From contig NC_066592.1 of the NCBI RefSeq assembly GCF_905475345.1, forward strand, positions 558,001 to 622,000: DNA of 64,000 nucleotides, in the 5' to 3' direction. Position numbers and translations under genes: made by a program. Source of the stretch: Vespula vulgaris (lineage: Eukaryota > Arthropoda > Insecta > Hymenoptera > Vespidae). Below the pieces are notes generated by a model that was not told where the DNA came from, did no database searches, and saw only the letters and a list, made by a program, of their open reading frames with translations. This document shows, piece after piece, positions 23,073-36,615 of this stretch; the first letter of the stretch is position 1; each line of letters begins with the position of its first letter.

Positions 23073-26000
23073 TCTGTCGTATTTCCTCATCCAATCGAAA
23101 TTTATATCCTCCGTAATTTTTAATTATTCCTTCGCATAGCTTTGTTCCAAGGAAATAATTTATCGCCAGGATAAACTGATCGAACTATTCGAAAAACTTT
23201 TGAAAACGTAGGAATCGACTGAGTTTCGATATAAATTAGATTTAATCCGAGTCAGGTTCGCGAGAGATGGCTGTGGTCGCGAACGAAGCGGAACCCCCCT
23301 GTGTTTCCTTCTCGGTGCATATAAACATATTTTTCTTTTACTTCGTTCTCACGAACACAAATTTCCTGCGTCAACGCGGACGGTGGTCGGAGCAGGCAGT
23401 TTAGTACAAAACCGGCTCCACGAAGCACGTGGCATTATTTTATGATGAAAAAGATAAGGGACAGGCACGTTCCAACTTGATTTCACGGTGCTATCTACGT
23501 GGTCGAAGGATATCGAAAATTTACTTTTCGTCCTAAACAAACCAACCGTGGAAAGAAATATGGTTCGTTCGCAAGGGTCGTGCATATTCGACGATTCTCT
23601 CTCGTATATATACATACATATATAACATATGTGTCTGCGTGCGCGCGCGTGTATATATTTATTTATTTATGATAAAATTTCTTTCGTTTCCCGATTAAAA
23701 TAATCCTCTACGTCGCGTATCGAGAAGAAAAACGATCGTTTTACTCGCGGTACGATTCCGAGGCGTTATGTAAAGTTCTCTCTATGCAATTTGATCGGGA
23801 GACGACCCAAGGAGAGAATATTTTTTTAGGACCTGTTGAAATTGCGGTCGGTGCGTTAATCATCCGATAAACGAGATCTCCTGCAGCTCCGCTCGTCAAA
23901 CCGCAAAACCAGTGTTTTCCTTGTTCCCAACATCGTTCCTTCGCAACGCGTTGCGCGTGTACGTGTGTGACCGTGCTCGTGTTGAAAGAATAGAAGACAA
24001 CACCTCTTTTTATTATCGGCTCGACTCGCTCGTTCCCACAATTCGTAATGATGTTGCTTGACGGCTGTGAAAATGTCATTAGCGAAACTGTTAATCACTC
24101 GTTGTTTCAAGAACCCTCCCTGTTTTTTCAGACCAGCTAATTTTAGATCAAGATCGGACCGGCGCGGTAACGAATCCTCTTTGAAATTATCATAAGTAAA
24201 TTTTTATTATATTTTTGACAGGTAATTAATATCGTTTCGACGTAACCAACTCTCAAACTTTTAATTTTAATTCCCTCGCTGAAAACATAAAGATTATAGC
24301 TCTCTTCGATAGACCTTGTTCCTTTCAAGTTTTTTATTTTTGCTCTTTCGAAGAAACTTTGATTTTTCGTCCATCCGATCGAATGCAACGCGCGGTAAAA
24401 AAGCGACCTCGTCGACCATGACCGACCGTATTTTTGCAGCTGTGGATGCGGCAGGTTTCTGTAATGTCACTTTCTTATCGACTACTAGGTTTCTACCTTG
24501 CCGATGTTACTATATAGTACCACGCAAGAGGCTTGAGATGACAGCACTAATTAATTATTTCCATCGATAACGGGCATCGCTGATTCCTAAAGAGTTTAAT
24601 CGAGGCAACTCGATTTATTATATAAAAACTTTGACAAAAGGATCGTTTAAAGGTACATTGCGTAATATCGTGGAAATAATTAACGCTCCAACTCTTCTCT
24701 TCGAGAAGGGGAAACATCTCGCATTTTCCTTTCACGCTTTCTTCTTTTTTTTCTCTTTTTCTTTGTCACGGAAAACGAGTAGCGATATGCTGCTTACGTG
24801 CATGCTCTAAACTGTACGTGTGTGTAACGTTTGTTGTGTAATTGTTAAAATTCATAAATACTAATCGCGCTTTTACGTAAGCCAATTAAATTCTCGGTTT
24901 CTCGATCCAATAATCGTATTCGTAACAGCCATCGTTATCGTTTAACGCTACGACATTAACGTACAAAAGCAAGCGAACTTTCTCACTGAAATGTAGTCGA
25001 TCGTAACGCAACGTTAATTTAATAACTCGTTATTAAATGTTCGCCCGAAGCGTTTGTAAAGCGAGAGAGAAGGATGGACATAATTTCATAGTTAATCACA
25101 CGAGATCGTCCGTCCGTTTGTATCGAGAATGCGGGTGCATACGTACGTAAGCGAACGTAAGTTCGCTAGAAACATTATGTGGGTAGTACCGATGAGATTT
25201 AGATTCCGAGTACAATTTGCCGCTATGTCGGCGCGATGGTCGACCGATCCTACCTTTTCCCATGGCAAACGCCGCGAGGCCGTAGGCGGATTAACTGTAA
25301 TAGAGATCCTCTTATGCGTCTTAACATCCCCGTTCGGGGCTCGTTGATTCGTGCGATCCATGGAATTCGCTTTCGTCGATCGCCATTGCGATACCTCCCC
25401 GATTAACATAATTTTGCTTTATCGTCCATTTTGATCCGCAAGATTCTTAATCGTTCGACCGAATCGACCGTGACATTCGCCCAGAGAGAAACTTTTTCTA
25501 CGCGTAACGGTTCGAAATCGTTGAGCATTGAACGAATGACCGACCGACCGATCGTAAATTAATTCCCCATAGAACGTTTACTCGAACTCGCGATACGTTA
25601 CGGGCGTAATATAAATCATTGAGAAGGGAGGAAGATAAGAGAGCAGCAGTCGTCAATGAGAAAATGCAGAACGCGTAAGGCCGCTAACGCGTCTTGCCAA
25701 GAATTTGTTTACTCTGCATTAGCTATGCTAGCGTCGGTCGAAGGGCCGTAAAACGGTTTTCCGCATTTTCACGAGGAAAACGCTCGAAGTCTCGCTCGCG
25801 CGGGGACGACGTTCGAACGCAGCTTCCGTCGTCTCCTTTGACGAGCTCGAGCACGTCCCCGAAGCTTAGCGCTCGAAGTCGAAGTCGATTTCGAAGGAAT
25901 TCGAAAAAAACTTGTCCTACCTGGGAACCTATGTACCTCTCATTAACTTTTCAACGTCGTAAAACTAAATCGTTTGGGGAGTTTTTCGCAAAGAAAGTAG

Positions 26001-27379
26001 AAAAGAAAAGAAGAGAGGGGGAGAAAAGTCGTCGGGAAATATTCAATCAGATGTCCATTCTTTTAATCGACGATAATGGGAGACACTAACTACTCGTAAG
26101 CTTCTTCCGCAGCTGGAACGCGAAAGCGCGGTCATAAAACTTTATATTTCTCGTATAATGCGGACATAAAATGCCGAGAAAATATCGTTCTTTGGTACAT
26201 ATATCCGATGCCGGAAGTTTATCGCATATAATACAGGTGCTCGTTTATACCAGGAGGGTAATAAAATAGAGAGAACCTTCTATCTTTCGATTAACGCGAA
26301 TATATTTGTTCTTGCAATTAATAGAATTAGCATTTCCAATCGCGAAGGAAATCGTTTGGATATTTTTTCTTCGCTACGGGATAATCGAGCCGTCTTACGC
26401 ATCACCGTGACTCTTCGACGCGAGTTCGTCGTTGCCATTAACGATTTCGACTCGGTCGTACCAAGGAACATGGTCGTGCACGATTTCCTGTACGTGGAAA
26501 GCAAACACGATAGATCGTGATTCATACTCGCGTACCATAATCGTCAGCAACAAACCGTAATTCCACGTAGCGCTACTTCACACGGTACTTTGCGAAGTAA
26601 CGCAATAGCACGGATCGTGCTACCAACAAGGAATTCTCTTGAACTTCGAACGCTTTCGAGCACACCACTCGGTCCGTTACACCCCTTCCGACTCATCTTG
26701 CGGGCTCGTGTACGATCGTGGTAATGGAGCTAGGTATAAAAACGACGTCGTTCCTTTACGTCCTGGCTCGAGTCCAATTCGCAAAGACATTTCGTGTCCG
26801 AGTTCGACGTCATCCACCACTTTTTACCAAAGAACTTGGACTCTCCTCGGTTCGTCCCTCTTTGAAACCACCTGCCTCGAAATAGGGAAAATAAATCCGG
26901 GATATATTTCAATTTGCTCTCTAATCACCAAAGTTCACAGTTTCCAGGATCGAAGAAGAATTTCATTTCTCTTTTCGAGAAAGATGAAAGATCTCTCTTC
27001 TATTCCTACGCTTATCTGTCTCATTCTTTTTTGAAGAAGTTAGAAGGATTAATTAGAGGACGAGCAGAGCGTACGCTTGGAAGGAGGTCAAGTGCCTCTT
27101 TCGATTCCGGGGTATTCATCTCGATCTCTAAATCGAACCTTCTACCGTATTCGAACGCGAGGAGAAAGATGGAAAAGGGGGAAAAAGAAAAGCACGAAGG
27201 AAGCAAGCGAGCGAGAAAGAAAGAGAAGCTTCGGATTCGCTCGATTTTACCTTAGCTTCGACAGGACGAATTTACTTACGTGTAGATGGCGATGCGGAGT
27301 GTAAAAGAGAGAGGGAAATGAAAGGATAGAGAGCAAGGGCGTCGCGGGTGGGCGTATGACGGTGCGTGGACGATCAGGT

Positions 27380-27960
27380 GAGGGCACAGAGAAGCAGGGC
27401 AGCACTTTCGAAGGTAGGACAGGTCGAAGCTAGGGTTGAAAGTGAGAGAGAGAGAGAGAGAGAGAGAGAAGTAGAAAAGAGTATCGAAAGGGAGGAAGAG
27501 AGAAAATGGAGGGTGTGGGCTGATCGCGTGGGGGTAGAAGGACCTGCGCGCGAATTTCCCGCGTTCGTCCAACCTCATATTGATCCCACCCCAGTAACCA
27601 GCGAGTTTCTCTCTCTCTCTCTCTCTCTCTCTCGGTCGTACTACCATTATACCCCGCGACTCGGCTCTTTCTCGAGCCATCTCACCCTCTCTCTCGATCC
27701 TTTACGTTCGAGCGTAGTACACCGACGCGAAGGGTGCTTTTCAACGTCGCTGCCGTTCGAACGGTGGTGGAGCTGGCGGTGGTGCTGCTGGCAGCGGTGG
27801 CGGTGGTGATGGTGGTTGTGGCGGTGGTGGCGGCGGCGGCGGTAGTGGTGGTGGTGGCGGCGGCGATACGCGCTCCCTACGAGGGCGAGAGAGAATCGCA
27901 GATTCGCGGGATCCGGCTGGTCCAGCAGCGCGCGCGCGTCTGGAAGGTGTCGTTCGTGCT
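27380..27960 (+). promoter_or_regulatory. GA- and GGN-rich CpG island-like segment, possible alternative promoter/5' exon
   Basis: Contains (GA)n at 27443-27469, (CT)n at 27608-27633 and a GGN tract at 27762-27866, followed by unusually GC-rich CpG-dense DNA to about 27960. One + frame reads about 30 Gly codons and stays open from 27717 to about 28050, but it starts after a TAG and has no ATG, so it can only be an internal exon or a leader. GAGA-type repeats next to GC-rich leaders are common at insect promoters. No clear donor was found. Confidence 0.25.
27762..27866 (+). repeat. (GGN)n imperfect repeat
   Basis: GGT, GGC and GGA units with a few GCT, GAT, TGT and AGC interruptions. It encodes poly-Gly in one frame and a hydrophobic Val/Ala string in another. 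Confidence 0.85.
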
Positions 27961-28166
27961 CGCCGAGAATCGGGACGAATTTTCTTTTTTTTTTTCTGGA
28001 CTTCGCCTCGTCCTTATCATTCGAGTAGCAAGCGTCGTTCGTTCTACGTTTAACTCTCCTAATCGTTTTGTGCTCGTCGGACGCGAAAAGTTTCGCTCGA
28101 ATCGCGACCCCTTTCGAGACGAGGATAACGACACGAAGATTTAAAGTGTATGTGTTGAAACAAAAT

Positions 28167-28207
28167 AGAGAGGGGGAGAGGGAGAGGGAGAGAGAGAGAG
28201 AGAGAGA
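28167..28207 (+). repeat. (GA)n microsatellite
   Basis: GGGAGA units passing into a clean GA run. Confidence 0.85.
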
Positions 28208-31200
28208 AGCCAGTTTCCTTACGTTTTATTATTTTTCGAAAGGCGTGTGAATCATTCGCTCGTTGGCAAGCAACGCGACCCTCGGCACCAGTTTCAGATT
28301 GATCGGCCAGATGTCTGCCCTTCGATGCTTTAGACCCTCGGTATAAGCCAAGTCCGTGCTCTCGGGCTTTAAACTTTTCTATTCGCGACGAGACGAGCTC
28401 GAGCGAATGGAAAATTAACGATTTCGCGAATCTTTTTTAACGTCGTTCTTATCTCGTTTATATTTCTTTCTCGTATTCGGGCGATTCGTCTTCATCAGAG
28501 ATTTCGAATCAACTTGGAATCGTTTTTGTCGTCGACCGAGAAAATCCAGTTTTCGTGATCCGTCTTTTTTGCGATCGCACTTGTCGTTCCTCGGAACGAA
28601 GGAAGCTAATTTATTCTTGGTCGGCACGTTGCGTTCACGTATGCATACCGCGCGGAACGTCGCCGTGTTCTCATCGTAAAATCGCGTGTGAGAAAAGACA
28701 CGACTCGCGTGGTGGCGTGGCTCGTCCGTACGATCGACGGATCTTTTTCTCCTTTCTAAGTATTTTTCTTCCCTTCGTCGATGTAACTCGCAAGCGTCGT
28801 TTACCTTCTTCGACTTCTTCAGACGTTTCCAACGTGCTCGGGATGTAATCTTCGACGACTCGTATTGTAAAGACGGAGAGGCTAACGAAAGAAGAAAAAA
28901 AAAGGAAAAAGAAAAAAAAAGGAAAAGGAATGTCTCGGAATCGGCTCTGGAATTTTCACGGCTTCGCGCGAACCGACCTGGTTCGAATTTTCAAGCTTTC
29001 CTTCTACCAACTTCCTCGCGTCGATCGATATCCAGCTTCTGCGTGTCTCAGGGTATCTAGTTTTGTAAGACGAATCGTTTCTCATCGAGTTATTTTTAGA
29101 TTCCGGATCTTGGACGTTTGACGATTCGAGCATCGAATACTTTCTCGTTCGCGTCTCTCTCCTTATTTTTTCTTTTCTTTTTTTTTCTTTTCTCTTTCTT
29201 TTCTACCATCTTTCTATCAAATCTCGAAACGAACGGTTACGTTACACGTTCGGTATGTAAAAGGGAGAAGAGATGGGAACGATACGTCGATCAATTTCGA
29301 GCGATCGTTCGAGAAAGGCATAGATTTTGCGAGTATTCGTCAAAAGAGTACCGTTCTTTCGACGTACACGTTCGTAGAACGAAATCGAACGTTAACGATA
29401 GACGACGCACGTACGTCGTGGCGTGTACAACCTCGACGGCGAATCGACGTACAAAATCCACAGAGTTATTATCGACGCGGGCTGACTAACGATCTAGAAA
29501 GCAACGCCACGGAGAGATACGATACTTCGGAGGAAGAAACCCGCTTGACTCTGGCCGATCTCGCTTAATGATCCGTAATATCGCACAATGACGATCGGTG
29601 CGCGCGATTTAGCTCGTAAAATTTGCTACGGCGAGATTACGCGCGCGTTTCGCGTACTTCTTCTCTTTCAATCGAACAAAATTCGAATCTTTAACTTTAA
29701 CCAATAAGCTGACATAAATTTTCTAATCTTTTTATTACCGACGTAGACCGCCGAATTCTTCTTCTCCGTTCTTTTCCTTTTTTCATCTCTTTCCTCGAGG
29801 AGTGATAGAAGCGGGATGAGACTCTCGGACAGAATTTTGGAGGTTCGGTGAGAATTCGAGGAATGATTTCTCGCGTATCTCCGATCGTCGCGAGTCGACC
29901 GATACGCGCGTACACGATGTAATCGTTCCGTCCGTATTTAACCGAGGCGAATAATAAAACGTCTCACAGCTGACCGACTTTTGGTCGGCGATAGCTCGAC
30001 GATAAGACCAAGCGTTCCTCGGCGCTCGAGATATCGACTCGGCACGCCAGTTTCGAGATATTAATTAGGCTGATCGGCCGGTATCGCTCGGAGACGTGCG
30101 CGTGTCTCCTCGATCGAGAACACGAACCAGACGACTGTTTTACGAGCCACCTTTATTGCGATCCCGAACGAACGGCTAAATCGGAACGCGTCGAGTATTA
30201 TGTCTCGGTGTTCGCGATCTTTACGGATAAGTGCTTTCGTAATCGACGGTAAAACAGCATCGTACCTAAGTACCGCCCATGTATCGATGTTTCTATAGTC
30301 TCCTACGATGTTAGCCAAAGCCTCGAATGCTCCGACGAATAATTTGATCGATGCTTCGACGTAACACGTCGTACACCGAACGTGTACGAGCTCAGTAAAT
30401 TCGATGGATCTATTGTCGGACGGCGGATGGACCTATCGATCCTTCCTTTTCAACGAGGGTTACGACGCCGACATAGATTTATCACACGGCTCGCTTTCGA
30501 ACGCGTTCTTCCCTCTGAAGCAAAATTCCCTGATATTTGAAGAAAAATTCAAGCGATATCGCGATTAGAAAAACTCCCTTCAAAAATCACCCTTCCACGT
30601 CGCAACAACGCTCGGTAGGGGGGCTCGAAAGGCGAAACCTTTATTTTCCCACTCGCGGTATTTATTCGATCGTGAAACGACTTCTGGGTGATACCTACAG
30701 AGAGAAGAATAGCTTTCGACGCGTACGGTCGGGCAGTCGCGAGTGCTCGTAAATACGTTCGTACCGCGTTAAAAGTCTTTAAAGTCCGCGATAAAGCCAG
30801 GTGGCTATAGTTTGATTTCAACCTACACCGCGTGTCTACGATGTTCATAGCAGCGATTATAGTTCGACGGACAAGTACGTCGTAAAATATTCTCGAAAGA
30901 AGATAAGAGAGACAACTAGAAAAGAGAATGAAAAGAACGTGTCTACTTTGAGACAACAGTAATTCTTTCCTTTTGTCCATCGGCAGTCGAGCTTCTATAA
31001 CTTTCGAAGCTCTCGCTCTCGAGTATCTTTTATCATTGACGCAATTGGACAGAACTCGTTTACGCCCCAGAGATTCGTTTTCCACCGAAACTCGTTGGTA
31101 CCTCGGAGGTTGGCACTTGCCCCGTCGTTTCCAGAATCACTAGACCTCTCGTTATCGGGGACAAGAATTGTGCTCGGATTTATCTTCACGGCTCGAGGGC

Positions 31201-32296
31201 ATGATTTTCCCCACGACTGACTTTTCTTGCTTGGCCCGTCGAGAGGACGTCTTAGCAGTCGCTCGAAAAAGAGACTAGACGACTCGGTAATTCGATTTAC
31301 CTTTGTCTCGCGCTTTACGGTATTTTCCTTCGACGAAGTCACCGTTCCGATCGCGAAAAAGAACCTACGAAAGCATTCTCGAATCGACTTTTTCCTAAAT
31401 AGAAAATAAAGATCGTCCCAAACGGTGGGATCCTCGTCGCGATCGATTAAATCGACTTTTTCTTTTCTCCTTCTTTTGGAAAAATCGGTTCGGTACGCGG
31501 ATTATCTTTATTAAATTTAATCCAATAACCATCTCATCATCTCCCTGTTCCAAACTATCGCATTAATTATAGAGTCTGTGTAAATCGATGCCGCTTTATC
31601 CTTTCTCAGTCTTTTCGATGAGAGCGCTTAGCGTACGTCCGTCGAATAGGTTTTTCGAAAAAGAAAGATACTTTTAGAGGGACGATCGATAACAACGTCG
31701 CGTTTAAAAACGTGTATTACGTCGTGTTACCTACGGTTCGATATCGACGCGTCCGCTGAATTTCGATGGTATTTTTCAACGAAGGGAAGGAAAAAATGTG
31801 CAAACGTAATTCAAAGTTATTCGATGAAAATGAGATATTGGTCACGCGCGAGAGTTTGTTATTGGTTATTACCCGATCACTGTCGTTATACCGTCTAATC
31901 TCCGGAATGAGCTTAACGCTATCCATCGCGTATATCTCTGGCATTATGCGGCAATAACGGGCTGACCCTCATCTCGTAACCCCACTTAAACTTAGCTGCC
32001 ACGACTGGTAGCCATAGTTTGTTCTACACGAGAAAGCACCTACGAAACGAAAAGAAAAGGATAAAAGAAAACGGCAGGAAAGTAGCCAGCAACAGCGGTA
32101 CTCCGCCTATATCCATGACGTCCGATGGATCGACTCAACCTTCTCAGCTTCGTGCCTTTAGCTATAACAACTTCTAACGTTCAAAGGATTTCTTATCTTA
32201 CTTACTTTTTGTTCGTGAGAAAGAGAGAGAGAGAACACAAAGTCGCTACGTAGCTCTGGAAATACGAAAACGTATTCCTCGTTGAGAATTTTCTTT

Positions 32297-32315
32297 CCCC
32301 CCCCCCCCCCCCCCC
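32297..32315 (+). repeat. Poly-C run, 19 nt
   Basis: Nineteen consecutive C on the + strand (G on the other). Such a run can form G-quadruplex or i-motif structures and is also prone to length errors in assembly. Confidence 0.9.
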
Positions 32316-33458
32316 ATTGAAGCAGTCAAATAATTTACGTCCATTTTGTCAGTTGCGTGGGAAAGTTGTTTTTTGCGTTCGCTTACGAAATGTACGATTT
32401 AAGTGAATTTCGACGTTAGGAAAATTGATACGGAGCGGTCGCGTTGACTCGTCGCTCATAAACGGAACCCTTCAGGCGGTCGGTAATAAATTTCATTATA
32501 CTTTCTTAATTGATTAACGCGATATTACGAGATCGAGCGTAGGGAAGTAAAGAAAGAAAAGAGGAGGGTTGGAACTATTATTGGCTCGTCTTTGATTAGA
32601 CTCTAAAGCAAGCGAAAACCTTCCGATATAGCGTACTTTAATTAACGTTTTGCGGCTGGCAGATATTTGACTCTCCACAATCCTATATGTACTTGCTCGT
32701 TATCGACGTCTATCTAATACGTATGCGTGTGTACCGTCGACAAATATCGCGATAAATACTAAAGCGATTCTCTCTTTTTACATTAGTCTTTGTTTCATCG
32801 ATATTTACCTCTTAAATTACCGTATATCGAATCGGAGGATTCGATTCGCGATAAAAACAAATTCGCGTAAACGAAAAGTCGTAATTAATTTTATCGTCGT
32901 CCTTCTACCGTTACTGAAATTAAATCCAAAGTTCAAATGGAGTCTTCGGGCTGAGTGCAAAACGATCGTCTCTCGTATCTTGTCAGGGTGAAATCAAACG
33001 CCAACGTCATTACTGCTCGAACGTTTCCCGTTGTGCCTAGTCGCTAATCTTCTGGACCAGAATAGCTTCCGGTACGATCGTTTACGAAGAAGAGGTGTAC
33101 CGGTATATGCGAGTACCTGTCTAGTTCCACACCCTTTAATTATCTACGCTCTGACACGAAGTAGCTGCAACAAAGAGTAACGCTACCATTATGCTCACGG
33201 AAGAAGCAAACGAGAAGCTACTATATATTCTTCATCCTCCTGCTCCCATCTCATTCTCTGTTTCTCTTCTTCTCTTCTTCTTTTACTTCTTCTCGTCCGT
33301 CTTCTGCGAGGTAATATAGAGGTCGTGGTATTTTAAACGACGAGAAAGTCATTGTCCAGCTCGCAGTCGAAGACCCTTTGTTCCAAACCACTCGAACCTT
33401 TTAATCGTCTTTTCTTTACGATCGTTTGATTTTTTCTTTTCCTTTGAGAAAATAAGCT

Positions 33459-33483
33459 CCCCCCCCCCCTCTCTCTCTCTCTT
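33459..33483 (+). repeat. Poly-C (11 nt) followed by (CT)n
   Basis: Eleven C followed by about seven CT units. Confidence 0.85.
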
Positions 33484-34473
33484 TATTTTGTTCTCTCAGC
33501 TTCTTCGTTTTACTACACTTTCTCGTTAAAATAGCAGTAGAGATCGTGAAAAGGGGAACACGATATAATCGTCGCTTGAAACAATGGCGACCGTTGGGCC
33601 CACGATGTTTCCTCGTCAAATCGAGAGAGAAAGAAACGGAAAAAAAATTAAAAGAGTAAGAGGAAACAAGGAACAAGTTCCGTGGGCGTTCCCCGCCCCT
33701 AATGTTATCTTATAATGCTCATGAAAATGATTTAGGAACGCGTTCGAATCACACAAAAGAGTCTGAAAGTGCGTTGACCGTCCTTTCGGGAGACCCGAAC
33801 TCATCGGACTCGTGCCCTTGAAATTCCTCGTACGATTCGTGTCCGTGTTCTTTCTTCGAGAGAGAAAGATTTCTAGATAATCGTTCGGATAATCGTTTAG
33901 ATCTTCCACCACCCTTTTCTCGATCTTCTCGTTATAAACTCGATTAAACATTTTTTCGAATCTCGATATTATATATTTTTTTCTTTTTTTAAATCCGTTC
34001 GGCAACGACATCTTTCTCAATTCTGATCTGAACTATCGAACTGTTGCGTTTTACGGATCTTTGAAAGCAGAAGCTTTCTCCCTGCTTTAAAACGGCTTTA
34101 TCTCTCCTGCTCGTTTTAACGATGCCATCGTGCAACTTTGTAATCAACCTAGTATCCTTCTTTCTTCTTTCTTTTTTTTTCTTTTTCTTTTTGTCTTTAT
34201 CCCCGTATCTCTGGCGATACGGCGTTAGCTCGGCGTAAAGTACGTTTGGAACTACCTATAGATAACTCGACATCCACCCACGGACACTTTGCGACGAAGA
34301 AGTTTCAGGTTTCGTTCGTTCCTTCTTCGAAATGAAAAAGAAAAAGAAAGAGCAAACGTTTGGCTGAGGATTACAGATGTCTACCTCCTAGATGTTGTAT
34401 GCAAATTTCTACCTTTTATCTCTGCACCAGCAGACACGTTAAGCTATATAAATCATACTCCGCGTTTCATGAC

Positions 34474-34479
<6 letters not shown>

Positions 34480-34511
<32 letters not shown>
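34480..34511 (+). repeat. (GA)n microsatellite
   Basis: A clean run of about 16 GA units. Confidence 0.9.
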
Positions 34512-34514
<3 letters not shown>

Positions 34515-35130
34515 AAATGGCTATAGGAGAGTTGAAAAATACGTCAGGCAAAACGGTAAATATTGTCACCTTTTTACTCGGTGCAACGTTCAACGGCGAA
34601 ACTGAATTTGTTCGACCGACAGTTTCGAACTCGAAAACCGGCCCGTACGTTTCCATTTTCGGGATTTGCATTATTTGGTGTTACACGAAAAAGGAATAAA
34701 AAGACGAGAAAGAGAGAAAGAAAGAGACAAGGATAGGGAAAAAAAGTCCTTCTCGTACATTGGACTCGACCCAACTTTTCTTCCATCCCATTATTCACAA
34801 TGAAATACATTTTCTTTTTTTTCCTTCTCCTTTTAATTCCTACCGTCGAAACATGAATGTAAGAATTATTTATTAAACTTTCTTGCGCGGATTGGAGGAA
34901 ACAAAAAAGTCCGCATCGGATCGATTTACTTTCTCTTCCGACTCGCGTTTGAAATCAACATACTACACTTGCATACATAAATAAAAAGCAAGGAGAAGAT
35001 CAAAGAGGAAATCTTGACGTAGTGTTTGGCATAGATCCCTATGATCGTTTCGTGTCCTCGAAGTTCGCAATGCGTCTCGAGTATTTCCCCGGGAGAAACA
35101 GCCTACCCTCTGCGTCGATGATGTAGAGGT

Positions 35131-35207
35131 CGTTGTTGCTGTGTTGTTGTTGTTGTTATAGGAGTAGTAGTAGTAGTAGTAGTAGTAGAGTAGTAGTAGT
35201 AGTAGTA
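35131..35207 (+). repeat. (GTT)n and (TAG)n microsatellites
   Basis: GTT units at 35131-35157 are followed by two TAG/AGT runs broken once at about 35190. Confidence 0.85.
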
Positions 35208-35379
35208 AACTGTCGGACATATAACTCTCTCGCTCTCTCGCATCTCTCGCGACGGTCGACGTAAGAGGACAGGCAACGAGCGAACGATAAAACGAACGGT
35301 AGCCCGCGATAGATCACACACAGAGCTTGGCCCGTTTACTGGCACGTAACGAAGACGGTCACGCGAGCTCACGAGCTCG

Positions 35380-35536
35380 TGCATAATGACCGTGATCTAC
35401 GGGGCCGTGTAGCAACGAGAGCAATACCAGTGGTAGCAGTAACGACGACAAAGACGACCGACGAGCGAGCGAGCGAGCGAACGAGCGAACGAGCGACCGA
35501 ACGTTACCTTCCATTATTCGAACGGAACGAACCGCA

Positions 35537-35571
<35 letters not shown>

Positions 35572-35660
35572 CCGAGGCGTGTCGGCCTCGAGACATCGGT
35601 AGAGGAACTCGATCGCCTAATGGGACTCGAATTATCGCTCCTGAATTGGCCTAGGAAAAT
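35380..35660 (+). promoter_or_regulatory. Promoter/leader-like segment upstream of exon B
   Basis: CpG-dense DNA with a (GAGC/GAAC)n run (35458-35490) and (GA)n (35540-35567). These are GAGA-factor-like repeats, 1.3 kb before the exon B start codon. The overlapping 91-residue ORF is built from the repeats. No TATA or initiator element was confirmed. Confidence 0.25.
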
Positions 35661-36270
35661 TTGCACGCGACTTCCTTCTCCACCTTTTTAACGTTCCCTT
35701 AGTTTCTTCGTATCCCTAAGCGATCGCGTTCGCAAAGACGTCCTTCGAATTATAATGACTATCAGAAATTTTGACGCGCTTCGTGTTTCGTTCTCGTAAT
35801 TCATTTTATCTTTGCTTACTTTAGGTTCGTCGAGTAAAAAAGGAAAGGAGAAAAGAAAAGAAAAAAAAAAAAAGATAACACCGGCTTTGTTAAAACTTTG
35901 TTGTACTTAGTCGGTGTAAGTCAAGGCAAAACTTGGCAATAGAAAAAAACCTCCTCGGGCACTTTCCTTTTTACTTCTCGTTCGCAAAACATCCGTTTAC
36001 ATAGGGTCGATCGAAATTAAAGGTCGACGTTGACGTAAGGAAACTCGTGCTTCGCATTCTCTTGCTCTCTCTCTCTCTCTCCCCCTCTCTCTCTCTCTTT
36101 TGTCACCCTTCGAGCGATTCGCAACTTTTTCTTTTTCTTTCCTTTTTTTTCCTTTTTTCCTCGTAGAGTGCACGATCGAGACCGTCGATGGAAGTACGTC
36201 CGTGAGCGGTTTTTAATCAAAAGGTGAAATCAAAAGAACCGTGGTGCTGTTGGTGCCGATTGTGAGAGGA

Positions 36271-36310
36271 AGATAGATCGATAGATAGATAGATAGATGG
36301 ATGGATAGAT

Positions 36311-36355
<45 letters not shown>
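36271..36355 (+). repeat. (GATA)n microsatellite
   Basis: GATA units broken by GATG and GAAA units, within the presumed leader of exon B. The minus strand reads as repetitive Ser-Ile-Tyr-Leu ORFs, which are artefacts. Confidence 0.9.
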
Positions 36356-36356
<1 letters not shown>

Positions 36357-36559
36357 CTACGAAGTGGAAAGATCGAACGGTGGCTATCGATGCGCAGGGA
36401 ACGGGTCGACTTCCTGTCAAACATTTTCACGAAAACGATCGTGGCCATTAGTGGAAGGAGAAGGTGAAATAACAAGGAAGAGGAGAGAGAGAGAGAGAGG
36501 GGAGAGAGATGAAAGAGAGAAAGATAGTGGAAATAGCAGCAAAAGCTTCTGAACTTTAG

Positions 36560-36615
36560 CGTGCGCGCGCACGCGCGCGTTTGTGTGTGCGTGTATTGTG
36601 TGGGTGTCTGTGCAG
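36560..36615 (+). other. CG/TG alternating tract ending at a candidate leader-exon donor
   Basis: Alternating purine-pyrimidine DNA (CGTGCGCGCGCACGCGCGCG, then TGTG units) runs into CTGTGCAG|GTATGT, a good 5' splice site with exon end at 36615. This is the probable end of a noncoding 5' exon of the exon B transcript. The matching acceptor may be at 36760. Confidence 0.35.

Larger units (their letters stand above)
18630..27290. other. Non-coding stretch, intronic or intergenic
   Basis: No supported exon. A TTTTTTCAG acceptor at 24131 is followed by a short open frame (21 codons, phase 2) but has no partner. A TTTGACAG|GTAATT at 24222 is a poor ratchet-like match. ORFs such as 23741-24079 (-), 25694-26089 (+) and 26639-27034 (+) show no motif or splice context. 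Confidence 0.5.
28250..35090. other. Non-coding stretch, intronic or intergenic
   Basis: No supported exon. The minus-strand ORF at 30061-30318 has an ordinary-looking composition but no splice, start or motif support. A CTTCTTCAG at 28829 lacks a good donor. Homopolymer and GA tracts are listed separately. Confidence 0.5.

Noticed and set aside
27734..28144. 136-residue ORF with a long hydrophobic Val/Ala stretch resembling membrane spans
   Set aside because: The hydrophobicity is an off-frame reading of the GGN repeat (GTGGTG and GCGGCG).
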